A stretch of DNA of 64,000 nucleotides from positions 1,669,001 to 1,733,000 of the forward strand of contig NZ_CP136856.1 of NCBI RefSeq assembly GCF_033807535.1, in the 5' to 3' direction. Made by a program: the position numbers and the translations under genes. Source of the stretch: Oceanisphaera sp. IT1-181. Lineage in GTDB: Bacteria; Pseudomonadota; Gammaproteobacteria; Enterobacterales; Aeromonadaceae. Shown here piece by piece: positions 17,782 to 28,251 of the stretch. Position 1 is the first letter of the stretch. Each line of letters begins with the position of its first letter. The notes under the pieces are model-generated. The model saw only the letters and a list, made by a program, of their open reading frames with translations, was not told the origin of the DNA and made no database searches.

Positions 17782-19102
17782 CAAACCCGAGCTGAATACA
17801 GCCACTCATGAGCTATTAAATCCATCCCAGATTAGTTGGTTAGAGAAACAGAAATTACCTAAGCGATTATACTTAGTCTCTGCAACTGAATTTGATGACA
17901 AATGGATTAACATCGACAGTGACAGATGGGAATTTAGATTTTCAGGGAGAAATGTAGTCATAGATTTTGAAAAAGGTAGTAACTTTAAAAAGCTACCTAA
18001 GATAACCTTAAAGCTAACAAAACTACTTGTAATAAAATATTTATCAATTAACTCTGGGTACAACTCAAGCTATTTCGCAGGTGACCTAGGTAGAATATTT
18101 AAGAGTATAACCTCGCTGACTCACGAAAGCTTGATTGAAAAACTGTATGAGCTAAACATAAATGAATCCACCGCTAAAGAATTTTTCTCGGTGCTTTTTA
18201 TTTTACGCAGGCTCGACATTGAATATTTTTTTAATAGCACAAATCACAATGAGAGTCTTGAGGATAAATTATTATTAGTTCCTAGGCCAGCCTTTAGTAG
18301 TTGGGGAATATATTCTGACATAGATAATACCCTACCGGAGTCCGTGGTTTTAATGATTCAGAATGGTCTACAACGCTGGTCATCAAAACTAACGCCTAGT
18401 TTGATAACAGAAGAAGAAAAACGGCAGCACCTATTCAAAATTAAAAAAGTTATCAGCATTGAAAAACTTCGAGACTGTGTGATTACCGGACTTATCTTCA
18501 CCACGGGATTACGCCCCGTCCAGCTATCTAAAACGGCAGTTGGTGACATAATTATAGATACCGAAATAAGCAATTTAACGCGATTTTCTTATGCAGTTCC
18601 CTACGCAAAAAAATCCAAAGTTCATACTCATAGAGTGAGGGTGGCAATACCAGAAGAACTAGGAAAGCTTGTTCTTCTATACCAAAGACTTGCTGACCTG
18701 AAACTAGGAGAGCCACTCTTTCCTCAAATACAAGATTCGGTAACAATGGTGAATCAAGCAATAAACCGGCAGTTACTCCGCTTCTCCCCTAAGGATATGC
18801 AGGAAGCTGTCAGGCAAGGTCAGGCTGAAGCTCCTGAGTATACTTCATCTCTATTTCGCCACCATGTGGGCCACTCTATGGCTATGTCTGGGGCTAGTGC
18901 AGAGGAAATTGCCTACATCTTGGGCCACACTAGCACTGTAGTCGCAAACCGATATATCTCAGCAACACCTGATCTTTCAACTATCCGAGAGCAAGCACTG
19001 GGAAGAAACCCTGTGTTTAGCAATATGATTACTCTGATGCTAACTGGAAACCTTGTATACAGCGAAAGCTGGACAGGACGAAAGGTCGCTGGTGCAGGGT
19101 GA
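17756..19102 (+). pseudogene. Tyrosine recombinase 2, 5' part, split by ISAs1-type element
   Basis: This is the larger part of a recombinase gene broken at base 19094 by the element at 19095-20411. The first ~446 codons are native; the last codons before the stop come from the element. Catalytic R253 (TGLRPVQL), R368 (FRHH), GHTS and Y400 (NRYIS) are all present. The His usually three residues before the second Arg is Ser here. Joining base 19094 to 20422 restores a 546-residue frame that ends at 20723. An ATG at 17768 with GGAG before it is a likely alternative start. The truncated protein keeps the catalytic residues but loses the Cys-rich tail. Confidence 0.88.
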
Positions 19103-20411
19103 GAGCGTGAACATATTGTTCTTAGCATACTAAGTTAGTCGTGTATAAAAAATAATCAATTTTGTATAGTGAGGTCATCTTTGTTTATTTTTTGCCCAAC
19201 ACAGTAAATCCAGCAACTAATATTTTATCCAAGTAAGCACAACTCATACTCGCCATTTTTTGCTTTCGACGAACACTGGCTTTCCTTGATGTCTCAGAGC
19301 GTATCATGTTGAGTGCTAAGTGACGGATGCTCGCCAGCACTTCAGCCCCATTCTCACGGTAAATGGGGCAGGCATCTTCTTTCATTGACACATCCAACAC
19401 CCAATGCAGGCTATTTTCGATACCCCAATGCCCACGGACTGCCTTGCCGAAACGGATACTATCGAGCTCTGCTGAGCTGATATAGTAACGATACTCAAGC
19501 GAGGATTTACCTGATTTTTCACGACGATAGCCAATAGCCACCCCGATAGTTTTTAGGCCTTTCCAGTCAGGAAACTGGTGCGCTAAATCGCCTGCTGGCA
19601 ATACATGATATTCTCGGATCTCAGTACGACCGTGCCCCTGCTCAATGTTGATCTTATCGGGGTTTGTGGAGACAGCTATGCTCGCTGATAGGGTTGTTCG
19701 CACCGCTTTAAACAACAACTCTTGATTACCTTTTACTGCCAGTAAATAGTCGCCACCTTGGTTGATAATAGTCTTGGCAATGTTGGTCTGACAGCCCATG
19801 GCATCAATAGAAATCAAGCATCCCTTGATATCCAACAACTTGAGCAGCGCTGGAATAGCGGTAATTTCGTTCGACTTGGCATTGGTTTTTAATTGGCCCA
19901 TGACCACGCCATTAGCGGAGGAAAAAGCGCTGACCATATGGATGGTCGATTGTCTATTCTCTCTATCGTAAGAGCCGCGTAGTACCTTGCCATCAATGGC
20001 GATAAGCTCACCATCAGTACGGTGTGTTATCGACTGAACCCAGCGAATAAAGCATTGCTGAAACTGAACGGGATCGAGGCGGGAAATCACCCTAGCGATA
20101 GTATCGTGAACTGGCACTCCCTCTGGAAATAAGCCCTTTTTTTGAAACCAATTCAGGTGAGCACTCCCAAAGTCTTCGATGTCTTCCCAACCCTCAGCAC
20201 CAGCGATGACAGCACAAATGGTGAGGAACAATACATCGAATAGCGGATAGATAATTTTGGCTGGTTGGCGAGGGTCGTCTATCTCACCAAAATACTGTGT
20301 AAAAGCATCCGTGTTCATCTAGGCTCTCCCAAAAGAGAGTATAAGATCACACTGAGGCGAGCAGGTCAAATATAGCTGAGTTGGCTAAAAAACGTTCGAG
20401 ATCTTGCCCTG
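19095..20411 (-). mobile_element. ISAs1-family insertion sequence, complete, 1317 bp
   Basis: The ends are imperfect inverted repeats beginning CAGGG: CAGGGTGAGAGCGTGAAC at the left, and CAGGGCAAGATCTCGAAC read inward from the right. A 10-bp direct duplication, GTCGCTGGTG, flanks it at 19085-19094 and 20412-20421. Length, ends and duplication size all fit the ISAs1 family. It interrupts the second recombinase gene in the opposite orientation. The target duplication is still perfect, so the insertion is probably recent. Confidence 0.95.
19185..20318 (-). CDS. ISAs1-family transposase
   Basis: The 377-residue DDE transposase shows the family's features. FGEIDDPRQPAKIIYPLFDVL lies at the N-terminus, IDGKVLRGS in the first catalytic region, LISIDAMGCQTNIA around the second Asp, and RGHWGIENSLHWVLDVSMKED with the catalytic Glu. 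The related E. coli H-repeat proteins have the same length. The frame is intact, so the element may still be active. Confidence 0.96.
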   Translation of the reverse strand: MNTDAFTQYFGEIDDPRQPAKIIYPLFDVLFLTICAVIAGAEGWEDIEDFGSAHLNWFQKKGLFPEGVPVHDTIARVISRLDPVQFQQCFIRWVQSITHRTDGELIAIDGKVLRGSYDRENRQSTIHMVSAFSSANGVVMGQLKTNAKSNEITAIPALLKLLDIKGCLISIDAMGCQTNIAKTIINQGGDYLLAVKGNQELLFKAVRTTLSASIAVSTNPDKINIEQGHGRTEIREYHVLPAGDLAHQFPDWKGLKTIGVAIGYRREKSGKSSLEYRYYISSAELDSIRFGKAVRGHWGIENSLHWVLDVSMKEDACPIYRENGAEVLASIRHLALNMIRSETSRKASVRRKQKMASMSCAYLDKILVAGFTVLGKK

Positions 20412-20421
20412 GTCGCTGGTG

Positions 20422-20723
20422 TTGTTGGAGAGAAGCTCCATTACCATATTGGAGGCTGTAGTTATGATGAGCCGATGTGTCCGTTTTCACAGGTTAGGAG
20501 TTGCTATGGCTGTCTGTATTTTAAACCATTTATTGATGGCCAACATCAAGTAGTTTTTGATGAGTTTAATAGTGAGATTATTGATTTAATTAAATTATCT
20601 AATGATTCTGGTGAACTAAATAACCCTCTTATTCCAGAGCTATCTCGTCGAAAGCGGCATGTACAAGCAGTAATAACTCGTATCGTAATGTTCAATACCG
20701 CGATGGGGAGTCACTATGCGTAA
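20422..20723 (+). pseudogene. Tyrosine recombinase 2, 3' part
   Basis: This is the displaced C-terminal end of the recombinase at 17756. It starts right after the 10-bp duplication and, joined to base 19094, reads on in frame as KVAGVVGEKLHYHIGGCSYD. It carries a cysteine cluster (GGCSYDEPMCPF, then SCYGCLYF) that looks like a small metal-binding tail. An internal ATG at 20475 is only a fortuitous start. The end overlaps the start of recombinase 3 by eight bases, which shows the original operon coupling. Confidence 0.88.
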
Positions 20724-23223
20724 ACAAGTGGATAACCTACAGGAATTTGTAACAAAATATCGTACAGAATTTGATCTCAAGTTAGATCTATATGACTCGA
20801 CAGGATTAATGAATTGGGAAGATAGCTCTTGGCGGACTGGTGACAAAGGCGTTGCTTGGCTACGACAAGCAAAAGCTGCAACGATTGTCTTTGGAAGAAC
20901 TAAAATAAAAGGCGTCGAAAATATTGATATTGAAGACAATTATGGCCAGTTCATGCGAGCAGTTATTTTTATGGATACTTTCCGTAGAAGTAAAATCCCA
21001 AGTGCTTCTACAAGCGAAAAAATTTCAAATGTGATGCGTCGTTGGTACTACGAAATGGTGAAGACTACTGGTCAGACTCACCCGATGTACTTAAGCTCAG
21101 ACATAATTCATGCAGCTATGAAGCGTCACTTTGAAAACTCAAGTAGTCCCAATAATGTCAGTGATTACTGTGACATTGCGGTTTCTATTTCAAAGTTAAT
21201 TAAGCCCCTAAACCTCACCCTTTCAAACATAGAAAGCATGAACCAATTCCCAATGAGAGGCTCAACCTCTAATACTAAAGCACGTAACATTGCTGAAATG
21301 ATTCCTGATAGAACTGATGACGAGAAGCTCATCACGATCAGTACTTTTATGTCCATTATTGAATTAATGTATCTTGCCAAAGCTGATGGTGAAAAAATAA
21401 TTTTGAATGCTTTGTTTTTATTGATAATTACAGGATTGCGATTTCAAGAGTTACAGTCTATTAAGATTGACGCATTAATAAAGCGCCATCTTACGGATGA
21501 TAAACTACAGCATGCCCGAGAAAACGGCTTATCTGAATACTACTTAGGAATAAAATATCTAGGCGCAAAAAAATCTGGGTGGCGTACGTTCTGGGCAGCC
21601 CCGAGCACTAACATTTTAATTGAGTCTATTTTTAGTGCTGTTGAAAAACTAACCGCTAATAGTCGTGAGAGAGTCAAGCAGTATAGAAAATCAGATTTTA
21701 CAGACTTTCTTCCTTCTTCAATAAGAGAGCTACCCTACGAACTAATAGAAGTTTCAGAGCTCTATGATCATGTTTTTACTGGTACTGGTGGAACGAGAGG
21801 AAATGCAGGATTGAGAAGAAGTATCGTTACTGCTTTTTCTCAAAAAGGAGTTGGTATATTACCAAAAGTAGAAGAAATAAATCCAACGTTGAAACGTTTT
21901 ATGTATACAAAGCAACAAATAAATGACTTTGTAGAGCTAAAGTATATTCAATCAAAAGGTTTCCATGATGGTTACAAGTGTACCCTTGTTAATAAAGATG
22001 ATGGTATTGAACAAAAATTTAATTATGAAGATTTATTATTTATTCTTCCTACAGGGTCATTAAATACTACGAAAACACTTATAACCCTAACCAATCCTGA
22101 ACCATTAGTACATAGTGCATTTCAAGCTTGGCTAGGCGGAAATTCCAAAAGGCTATCTATCTTCGATAAGCTGGGCTTGACGGAGGAAGATGGGGGCCGG
22201 ATTGAAATAAACCCACATGTTCCTCGTCATAATATCAATACGTTTCTAGCCATGGCTGGTGTAACAGACCATCTTCAGGCGATGTTAATGGGTAGAATTG
22301 ATATTACACAAAATCAGTTCTATCAGCATCAAGCAGAGTCTCATAGTTATCAAGCGACATCCCTAGCGGCGATGGTCATGAAAAAATATGAAGAGCCTGA
22401 AGAACCAGCTGCTTTTGAACAGAAACAGTTTGGATTACTTGAAGATAATTCTTACAGCCATGCTTCAAAAGCAGTTCAGACTATAAACTGCTCAATGAGT
22501 CGTCATATCAATGCGTTAGCCAAAAGCTCCAAGTATAAGCCAGCTCATTCCGGTGTTGACGCGGTTAAGAGGTCTGGTTCTATTATAGTGACTCCTGGAT
22601 TGAGTATGGAGGACAATCTCAAGATTAATATGCATACGGTTGGTGAGTCGAACGCCGAGGTTACAAAGCACATAGAAAATACAATGTCAGAATCATTCTT
22701 ACCGGATCTTAAGCTTGCACATGACCGGCTACTGAGAACAAAGAGCAGTGAGATGGCAAAAGATCTTATTAAACGTCATGCACACTTACATTCAATGAAG
22801 ATTGGTTCATGTATACGCGACGTAGCACGCTGGGGGTGCCCATTTGCCATGAAGTGCCAATCAGGCGAGCCATGTGGATATTTCACCCTAACTGGACGGT
22901 TAGATGAACTAGAAGCAGTGACAAATAAATTACTAGCCAAAAAATCACAAGTAAAGAAACTAAAAGCGCTATATGAAAAAGATAAAGCTTATAAGTTATC
23001 TTATAAAGAGCAACTTGAAGCTTTGATTATGTTAGAAGCATTTCAATCGAAAGTGATAGTGTCGATGAAGGACAAGAAGCTTGTGTCACTGTTATCTACG
23101 GACAAAGAAAATCCTCTAGGTAAAATTATATCAAGAATTACAGAGCAATCTTTAATTGGAAAGTCACCAAGAACGCTTGCAGATTTATTTTATATAGAGC
23201 AGAAACGTCTGGAGCGAGACTAA
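20716..23223 (+). CDS. Large tyrosine recombinase 3 of the trio
   Basis: An 835-residue recombinase, unusually long. Catalytic residues are R242 (TGLRFQE), H501-V-P-R504-H505 and Y536 (NQFYQHQ). About 300 further residues follow. They include a Cys-rich patch (GCPFAMKCQSGEPCG) near residue 710 and then a Lys/Glu-rich predicted coiled coil. GGGAG lies seven bases before the ATG. The first two genes should be cotranscribed with it, but the ISAs1 insertion now interrupts the operon. The layout recalls Tn554 TnpB, also a long recombinase paired with a small protein. The exact family is not established. Confidence 0.85.
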   Translation: MRKQVDNLQEFVTKYRTEFDLKLDLYDSTGLMNWEDSSWRTGDKGVAWLRQAKAATIVFGRTKIKGVENIDIEDNYGQFMRAVIFMDTFRRSKIPSASTSEKISNVMRRWYYEMVKTTGQTHPMYLSSDIIHAAMKRHFENSSSPNNVSDYCDIAVSISKLIKPLNLTLSNIESMNQFPMRGSTSNTKARNIAEMIPDRTDDEKLITISTFMSIIELMYLAKADGEKIILNALFLLIITGLRFQELQSIKIDALIKRHLTDDKLQHARENGLSEYYLGIKYLGAKKSGWRTFWAAPSTNILIESIFSAVEKLTANSRERVKQYRKSDFTDFLPSSIRELPYELIEVSELYDHVFTGTGGTRGNAGLRRSIVTAFSQKGVGILPKVEEINPTLKRFMYTKQQINDFVELKYIQSKGFHDGYKCTLVNKDDGIEQKFNYEDLLFILPTGSLNTTKTLITLTNPEPLVHSAFQAWLGGNSKRLSIFDKLGLTEEDGGRIEINPHVPRHNINTFLAMAGVTDHLQAMLMGRIDITQNQFYQHQAESHSYQATSLAAMVMKKYEEPEEPAAFEQKQFGLLEDNSYSHASKAVQTINCSMSRHINALAKSSKYKPAHSGVDAVKRSGSIIVTPGLSMEDNLKINMHTVGESNAEVTKHIENTMSESFLPDLKLAHDRLLRTKSSEMAKDLIKRHAHLHSMKIGSCIRDVARWGCPFAMKCQSGEPCGYFTLTGRLDELEAVTNKLLAKKSQVKKLKALYEKDKAYKLSYKEQLEALIMLEAFQSKVIVSMKDKKLVSLLSTDKENPLGKIISRITEQSLIGKSPRTLADLFYIEQKRLERD

Positions 23224-23284
23224 ATTAAATTTTACATTAAAAACTTGGGTGTTAGCTATAAATTATATTTCTTGAGGCAGCAGT

Positions 23285-23785
23285 ATGACTAATAAAAAAA
23301 GAATCTCAGGTAGAGAGCTAGATGTGCTCATTGAGTCAGAGTTATTAGCGATGGAAAGAGAGGGGCTCGAGAAGGCACCGATCACTCCCACCACACTTCA
23401 CAGCCGGCTTAAGTCCAAGGGGATTGTTTCTGGTGGAGTGAGTACTTTATCAGTACCTCACCGTAAGCACATGATTGATAAGTACAGACTACGCCAACAT
23501 CACCTTAGTAATTTGACTAATGATGAAATTGAGTTGGTTTCTAATAGGCGGACTAGCACCGCTTATATTAACAGAGCAAATCGTATTGAAAAAGAAAGGG
23601 ATGATTGGAAAGATAAGTATCAAGAAAACTTATTTGCAGTACTAGATATCATTAAAACGGTTCAAGCTGCTACTCCCATTAAAGTCGAAGACCTACTGAG
23701 CCCCTGTTTGCTTCGTGAATTACATAGTGCACCTAAAGGTAAGAGGGAGTCAAAACCTAAAGTTACCGAAAGTAACAATAAGTAA
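23285..23785 (+). CDS. Small accessory protein of the recombinase module
   Basis: The 166-residue protein is 61 bases after the large recombinase gene, with GAGG before its ATG. The N-terminus looks like a small DNA-binding region with TPTTLHSRLKSKGI. The middle (NRANRIEKERDDWKDKYQEN) is a predicted coiled coil. The position and size resemble TnpC of Tn554, which biases insertion, but no sequence relation is claimed. Confidence 0.6.
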   Translation: MTNKKRISGRELDVLIESELLAMEREGLEKAPITPTTLHSRLKSKGIVSGGVSTLSVPHRKHMIDKYRLRQHHLSNLTNDEIELVSNRRTSTAYINRANRIEKERDDWKDKYQENLFAVLDIIKTVQAATPIKVEDLLSPCLLRELHSAPKGKRESKPKVTESNNK

Positions 23786-24410
23786 GCTAGAAACATATCA
23801 GCTTCTGATAGCGATGAATACGAGAAAGAATCGTTATAGTTCTCGCCTTTTGAGTAGTAATTTCGACATTCAATAGTGGGATGAGCGTACTTCTCTTTGC
23901 TTGGCAATAGTGAGACTCCACAACACTATTTGTCGAGAACCAATTCACTCACCCTCTAGGTGAGTGAATCACAATAGTTGCCACCCTATCCACCCTGACT
24001 TAAGCGTCTTCACTAACTGGACTTGGCATGCGCTACAAGAACACAACGTCATAACTCGTGAAGTTTTACCGCTACTTACCTGTGTTATTGTCTAATTTTA
24101 GCGGTTTCGTGAACCTAGTTTAGGTTCATGAGTTTAAAAAACATTAAAATTTATAAAAAAACATGCTAATACAACAAGATAGCGCCTGTCCCCCTCGCTC
24201 ATTTACTCATGAACCTCCCTGACATACAGACTAGGTAAATAGATTGTCTTCCTATTATAGATAACGGCCTCTTACAGCGTGTTTATACAGAACCTTGCCT
24301 TAAAGCCGTGTCGAATACTCTTTATCTAAGACACGGCATCTACATACACAGCGCTACCTTTATTACCTATAAAACATCGGCTATAAAAAAGCAGCGTTAT
24401 GTTTGTCTGC
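23786..24410. other. Intergenic region with hairpins
   Basis: No gene is supported. A perfect hairpin, ATTCACTCACC-CTCTA-GGTGAGTGAAT, lies at 23943-23969. A second, TGAACCTA-GTT-TAGGTTCA, lies at 24110-24128, and a looser pair, ACCGCTA/TAGCGGT, spans ~24068-24105. None has a proper T-run. They may mark the right end of the recombinase module or separate converging transcripts of the accessory gene and the integrase. Confidence 0.45.
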
Positions 24411-25733
24411 TTATGGTTTGCTGTTGCTCTGCGTGACGCTGTGCAAACGGTCGAGTCGTTTGCTGGCAGCGCTTTCGTGACGTTCAATTTTGCTGGTGTG
24501 CAAATATTGGGATGTGGTGTCTATGCTGTCGTGGCCGGCATCGGCTTGTACGTGGGATAACGGTCGGCCGTTTAAGTTAATGTCGTGGGTAATGCCGGTA
24601 TGGCGAATGCTGTGCACGGTTAAGGTGCGCATCTCTTCGGCGTCGTGCTCAAAGCCATCCGCGGCGGCTTGTTCGGCGGCTTGAGTGATCAAGTCATTGA
24701 GCAAGTCGCGCAGTTGGCGCACGCCGAGATTGGCATTGAGTAGGCCTTGGTCGCGCCCTCGTCCGGCGGCTTTATGGCGAATAAACAAGGGGGTGGCGTC
24801 ATTGGGCGTAGGCAGTGGCGATAAATTTAAGCTTTCTCTATAAGCTTTTAGTGCGTCGAGTAACTCAGTAGACACGGCCACGGTGCGCTTTTTGCCGCCT
24901 TTGCTGATCGGAATATGAAAACTCCAAATACCAGTATGGCTATCACGACGAAACTGGCTCATCACAGGTGAAAAGCCCGGTCTGGCGGCCACTTCAGAAA
25001 TCCGCAAATAGCAGCCATACATCAATGACACTAAAAATAAGCTGCGCGCTTGGCGTTCAGGATCCGTTTCAGCCAATAAACGTGCCGTGCTCATCACGTA
25101 AGACCATTGTAAGTCACTAAATACTCGTACTTCTTCAGATTCATCAAGGCCTGCAACCACGGCGGGTTGGGAGCCAAAACGACTGTGGCGCATCCACATA
25201 ACTGCCGGATTGCGCTCGGTGATTTCTTCATTAATAAGGTAGCTATAAAAGGAAGACAAAATCGCAATTTTGGTTTTCAGGGTGGCGTCCGTCATGCGAT
25301 ATGGCAGCTCTGCGCCGTCTTGTTTCTTACCTAAGAATGGCCGCCATAATGGATTTGGTTGGCGTTCGCCCCAGTCTTTGTTTAAGACAAATTGCGCCAC
25401 ATTCCGATAGGCAATCAAGGCCTTGGGTGGTGCCAAACAGTACTGTACGTATTGATTAATACCGCGCCGACTCAGCGAAATCGGTGATGCTTGCTCTACA
25501 TCGAAGCACCAATGCAAAAAGGTGGTCAGTTCGCTGCGATACGTTTTGTAGTTGTTGTCGTTAAAGCGACTTTCTAATAACCAATCCATGGCGTGTTCAT
25601 AGATAAAGGCCGCATCAGGCACGGCATTTAAGGTTAATTCGGCAATATGCTGGTTAACGACGCTGTTTCCCTCTTCTAAATGCTGAGGGGCATCAAATAA
25701 CGGTATGGCGGTGGGAATATGGGTGAGTGTCAT
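24411..25733 (-). CDS. Tyrosine-type integrase beside the right repeat
   Basis: The protein has 440 residues from the ATG at 25733; an in-frame GTG at 25751 would add six. The catalytic residues are visible: LRISE (first Arg), HSIRH (His-x-x-Arg-His), AGHDS and SQYLH (Tyr). The XerC-like N-terminal domain precedes them. Its GC content and codon use are closer to the core genes than to the recombinase trio. It begins ~84 bases from the right 38-bp repeat and is transcribed into the island, the usual placement of an integrase near its attachment site. It is the best candidate for mobilising the 25-kb segment. Confidence 0.88.
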   Translation of the reverse strand: MTLTHIPTAIPLFDAPQHLEEGNSVVNQHIAELTLNAVPDAAFIYEHAMDWLLESRFNDNNYKTYRSELTTFLHWCFDVEQASPISLSRRGINQYVQYCLAPPKALIAYRNVAQFVLNKDWGERQPNPLWRPFLGKKQDGAELPYRMTDATLKTKIAILSSFYSYLINEEITERNPAVMWMRHSRFGSQPAVVAGLDESEEVRVFSDLQWSYVMSTARLLAETDPERQARSLFLVSLMYGCYLRISEVAARPGFSPVMSQFRRDSHTGIWSFHIPISKGGKKRTVAVSTELLDALKAYRESLNLSPLPTPNDATPLFIRHKAAGRGRDQGLLNANLGVRQLRDLLNDLITQAAEQAAADGFEHDAEEMRTLTVHSIRHTGITHDINLNGRPLSHVQADAGHDSIDTTSQYLHTSKIERHESAASKRLDRLHSVTQSNSKP

Positions 25734-25816
25734 GATTGCACTGTCTTTCACTGGGTAGCTATTACTGGGTATTTATACAGTTTACCTGTTGTGAACGACA
25801 CTGCCTAGAATGTGCG

Positions 25817-25854
25817 ATTAAGTTAATGCCGATAAATACAGTTATCGGCATTAA
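25817..25854 (+). repeat. Right 38-bp direct repeat, candidate attR
   Basis: Identical to 430-467. Arms are at 25823-25835 and 25842-25854, with spacer ATACAG at 25836-25841. The flanking bases (G before, A after) differ from the left copy (T before, C after), so the 38 bases are the full extent of identity. It lies upstream of the integrase start. Confidence 0.65.
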
Positions 25855-25905
25855 ACACCTTACGTTTAACGTTATGCGCTTTACGCTATCCGTTTAAAGC
25901 AAAAT

Positions 25906-25933
25906 CGAGATCCTGACGTGCGTCAGGATGACG
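25906..25933 (+). repeat. REP-like hairpin repeat, family 2
   Basis: CGAGATCCTGAC, a four-base loop, then GTCAGGATGACG. The same sequence with a different loop recurs at 36956-36983. Short palindromes of this type are common intergenic repeats. It lies just outside the right end of the island. Confidence 0.7.
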
Positions 25934-26019
25934 TATGAAAAGCAAAAAACGGCGTTTCAAACCAAAGAACTGTGTCTGTATATACGTATGGCGTAAAGCG
26001 CATCGCGTACGGCGTTAAC

Positions 26020-26490
26020 TTAGCGCTTCACTTCAAAAAAGAACTTAAATTGTTGTGTCTGCCCTTCGTGCTCTACCTCTAAAACCCAGGCCCAGATCAT
26101 TTGGCGCTCGGTACAGGCGCCCACCATGGCCTGCCCTTGCCATTCGCCGGGTGCGGTCTGTTTAAGCAAAGCCGGTAAGGTGCCCATGTACATGCTGTGC
26201 CCTTCTAACCGACTTTTTAACACCTTAACGTCTGGGTCTGAGAATGAAACCGACAACATAAAAGATGACTCGGGTTGCAGTTTATCGGCGGTCAATTGGC
26301 CCACTGCTGATAAGTCCCCCTGTTCTAAGGTGCATTTTTCGTGACCTATGTCACACAATTCAACATTAGCACTCACTGAAGTAGTGCTGCTTTGACCATC
26401 TTTATAGGTTTTATAGACAAATGCACTAGTCAAGATCACCAGTACCACTAAAATTTGCCCCAGTTTAGGGCCGGTAAGACGCTCTCTCAT
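26020..26490 (-). CDS. Small membrane-anchored protein next to the cbb3 operon
   Basis: I do not recognise the family. From the ATG at 26490 it has 156 residues; an ATG at 26523 would add eleven. A single membrane segment (LGQILVVLVILTSAFVY) near the N-terminus is followed by a ~120-residue domain that probably faces the periplasm. It has conserved-looking cysteines (ELCDIGHEKC) and ends in EGQTQQFKFFFEVKR. It is divergent from ccoN, and an FNR box lies just upstream, so it may be expressed under low oxygen. I chose the inner start because the FNR site would crowd the outer one. Confidence 0.7.
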   Translation of the reverse strand: MRERLTGPKLGQILVVLVILTSAFVYKTYKDGQSSTTSVSANVELCDIGHEKCTLEQGDLSAVGQLTADKLQPESSFMLSVSFSDPDVKVLKSRLEGHSMYMGTLPALLKQTAPGEWQGQAMVGACTERQMIWAWVLEVEHEGQTQQFKFFFEVKR

Positions 26491-26531
26491 GACTGTTTTG
26501 TTCCTGTATTGCACACAATCCATTGCCCTCT

Positions 26532-26545
26532 TTGATCTTGATCAA
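26532..26545. promoter_or_regulatory. Perfect FNR box
   Basis: TTGATCTTGATCAA matches the FNR consensus TTGAT-N4-ATCAA at every position. It lies between the divergent membrane-protein gene and ccoN. FNR is encoded in the same cluster at 34042, so oxygen-responsive control of the cbb3 oxidase, and perhaps of the leftward gene, is likely. Confidence 0.85.
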
Positions 26546-26755
26546 GGTAGTTTGTTATGCCTTATGAGGCGGGTTAAGGGGTAATCATATTACTGTTTAT
26601 ACTGTTATTTTTCAGCCCAGTCCTTTATCATCCTCCCCGTGCAACCAGCGGGTCTCAAATACTCGATTATCATTGTTAACAACACGTTAATGGAGTAACT
26701 GAGAATGCGGCTGCCGTAAATAAACAAAGCAGTTGTCTTCAACAATTCTTCCGAC

Positions 26756-26777
26756 GTGATCATTTTAAAACGATCAC
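26756..26777. promoter_or_regulatory. Inverted repeat upstream of ccoN
   Basis: GTGATC (26756-26761) and GATCAC (26772-26777) form an inverted pair with a 10-base spacer, ~40 bases before the ccoN start. It does not fit the CRP or FNR consensus. It may be a second regulator site or an mRNA hairpin in the leader. Confidence 0.3.
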
Positions 26778-26814
26778 AGACCTGAATAACAGCAGTGGAA
26801 GCGGAACTATAACG

Positions 26815-28239
<1,425 letters not shown>

Positions 28240-28251
28240 GGAGACGAGTTA

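Noticed and set aside
18857..18871. Loss of the second catalytic Arg in recombinase 2
   Set aside because: On alignment with the family the Arg of FRHH occupies that place; only the preceding His is replaced by Ser.
20475..20723. Separate 82-residue gene after the ISAs1-type element
   Set aside because: It is the in-frame C-terminal end of the split recombinase 2; its ATG is an internal codon.
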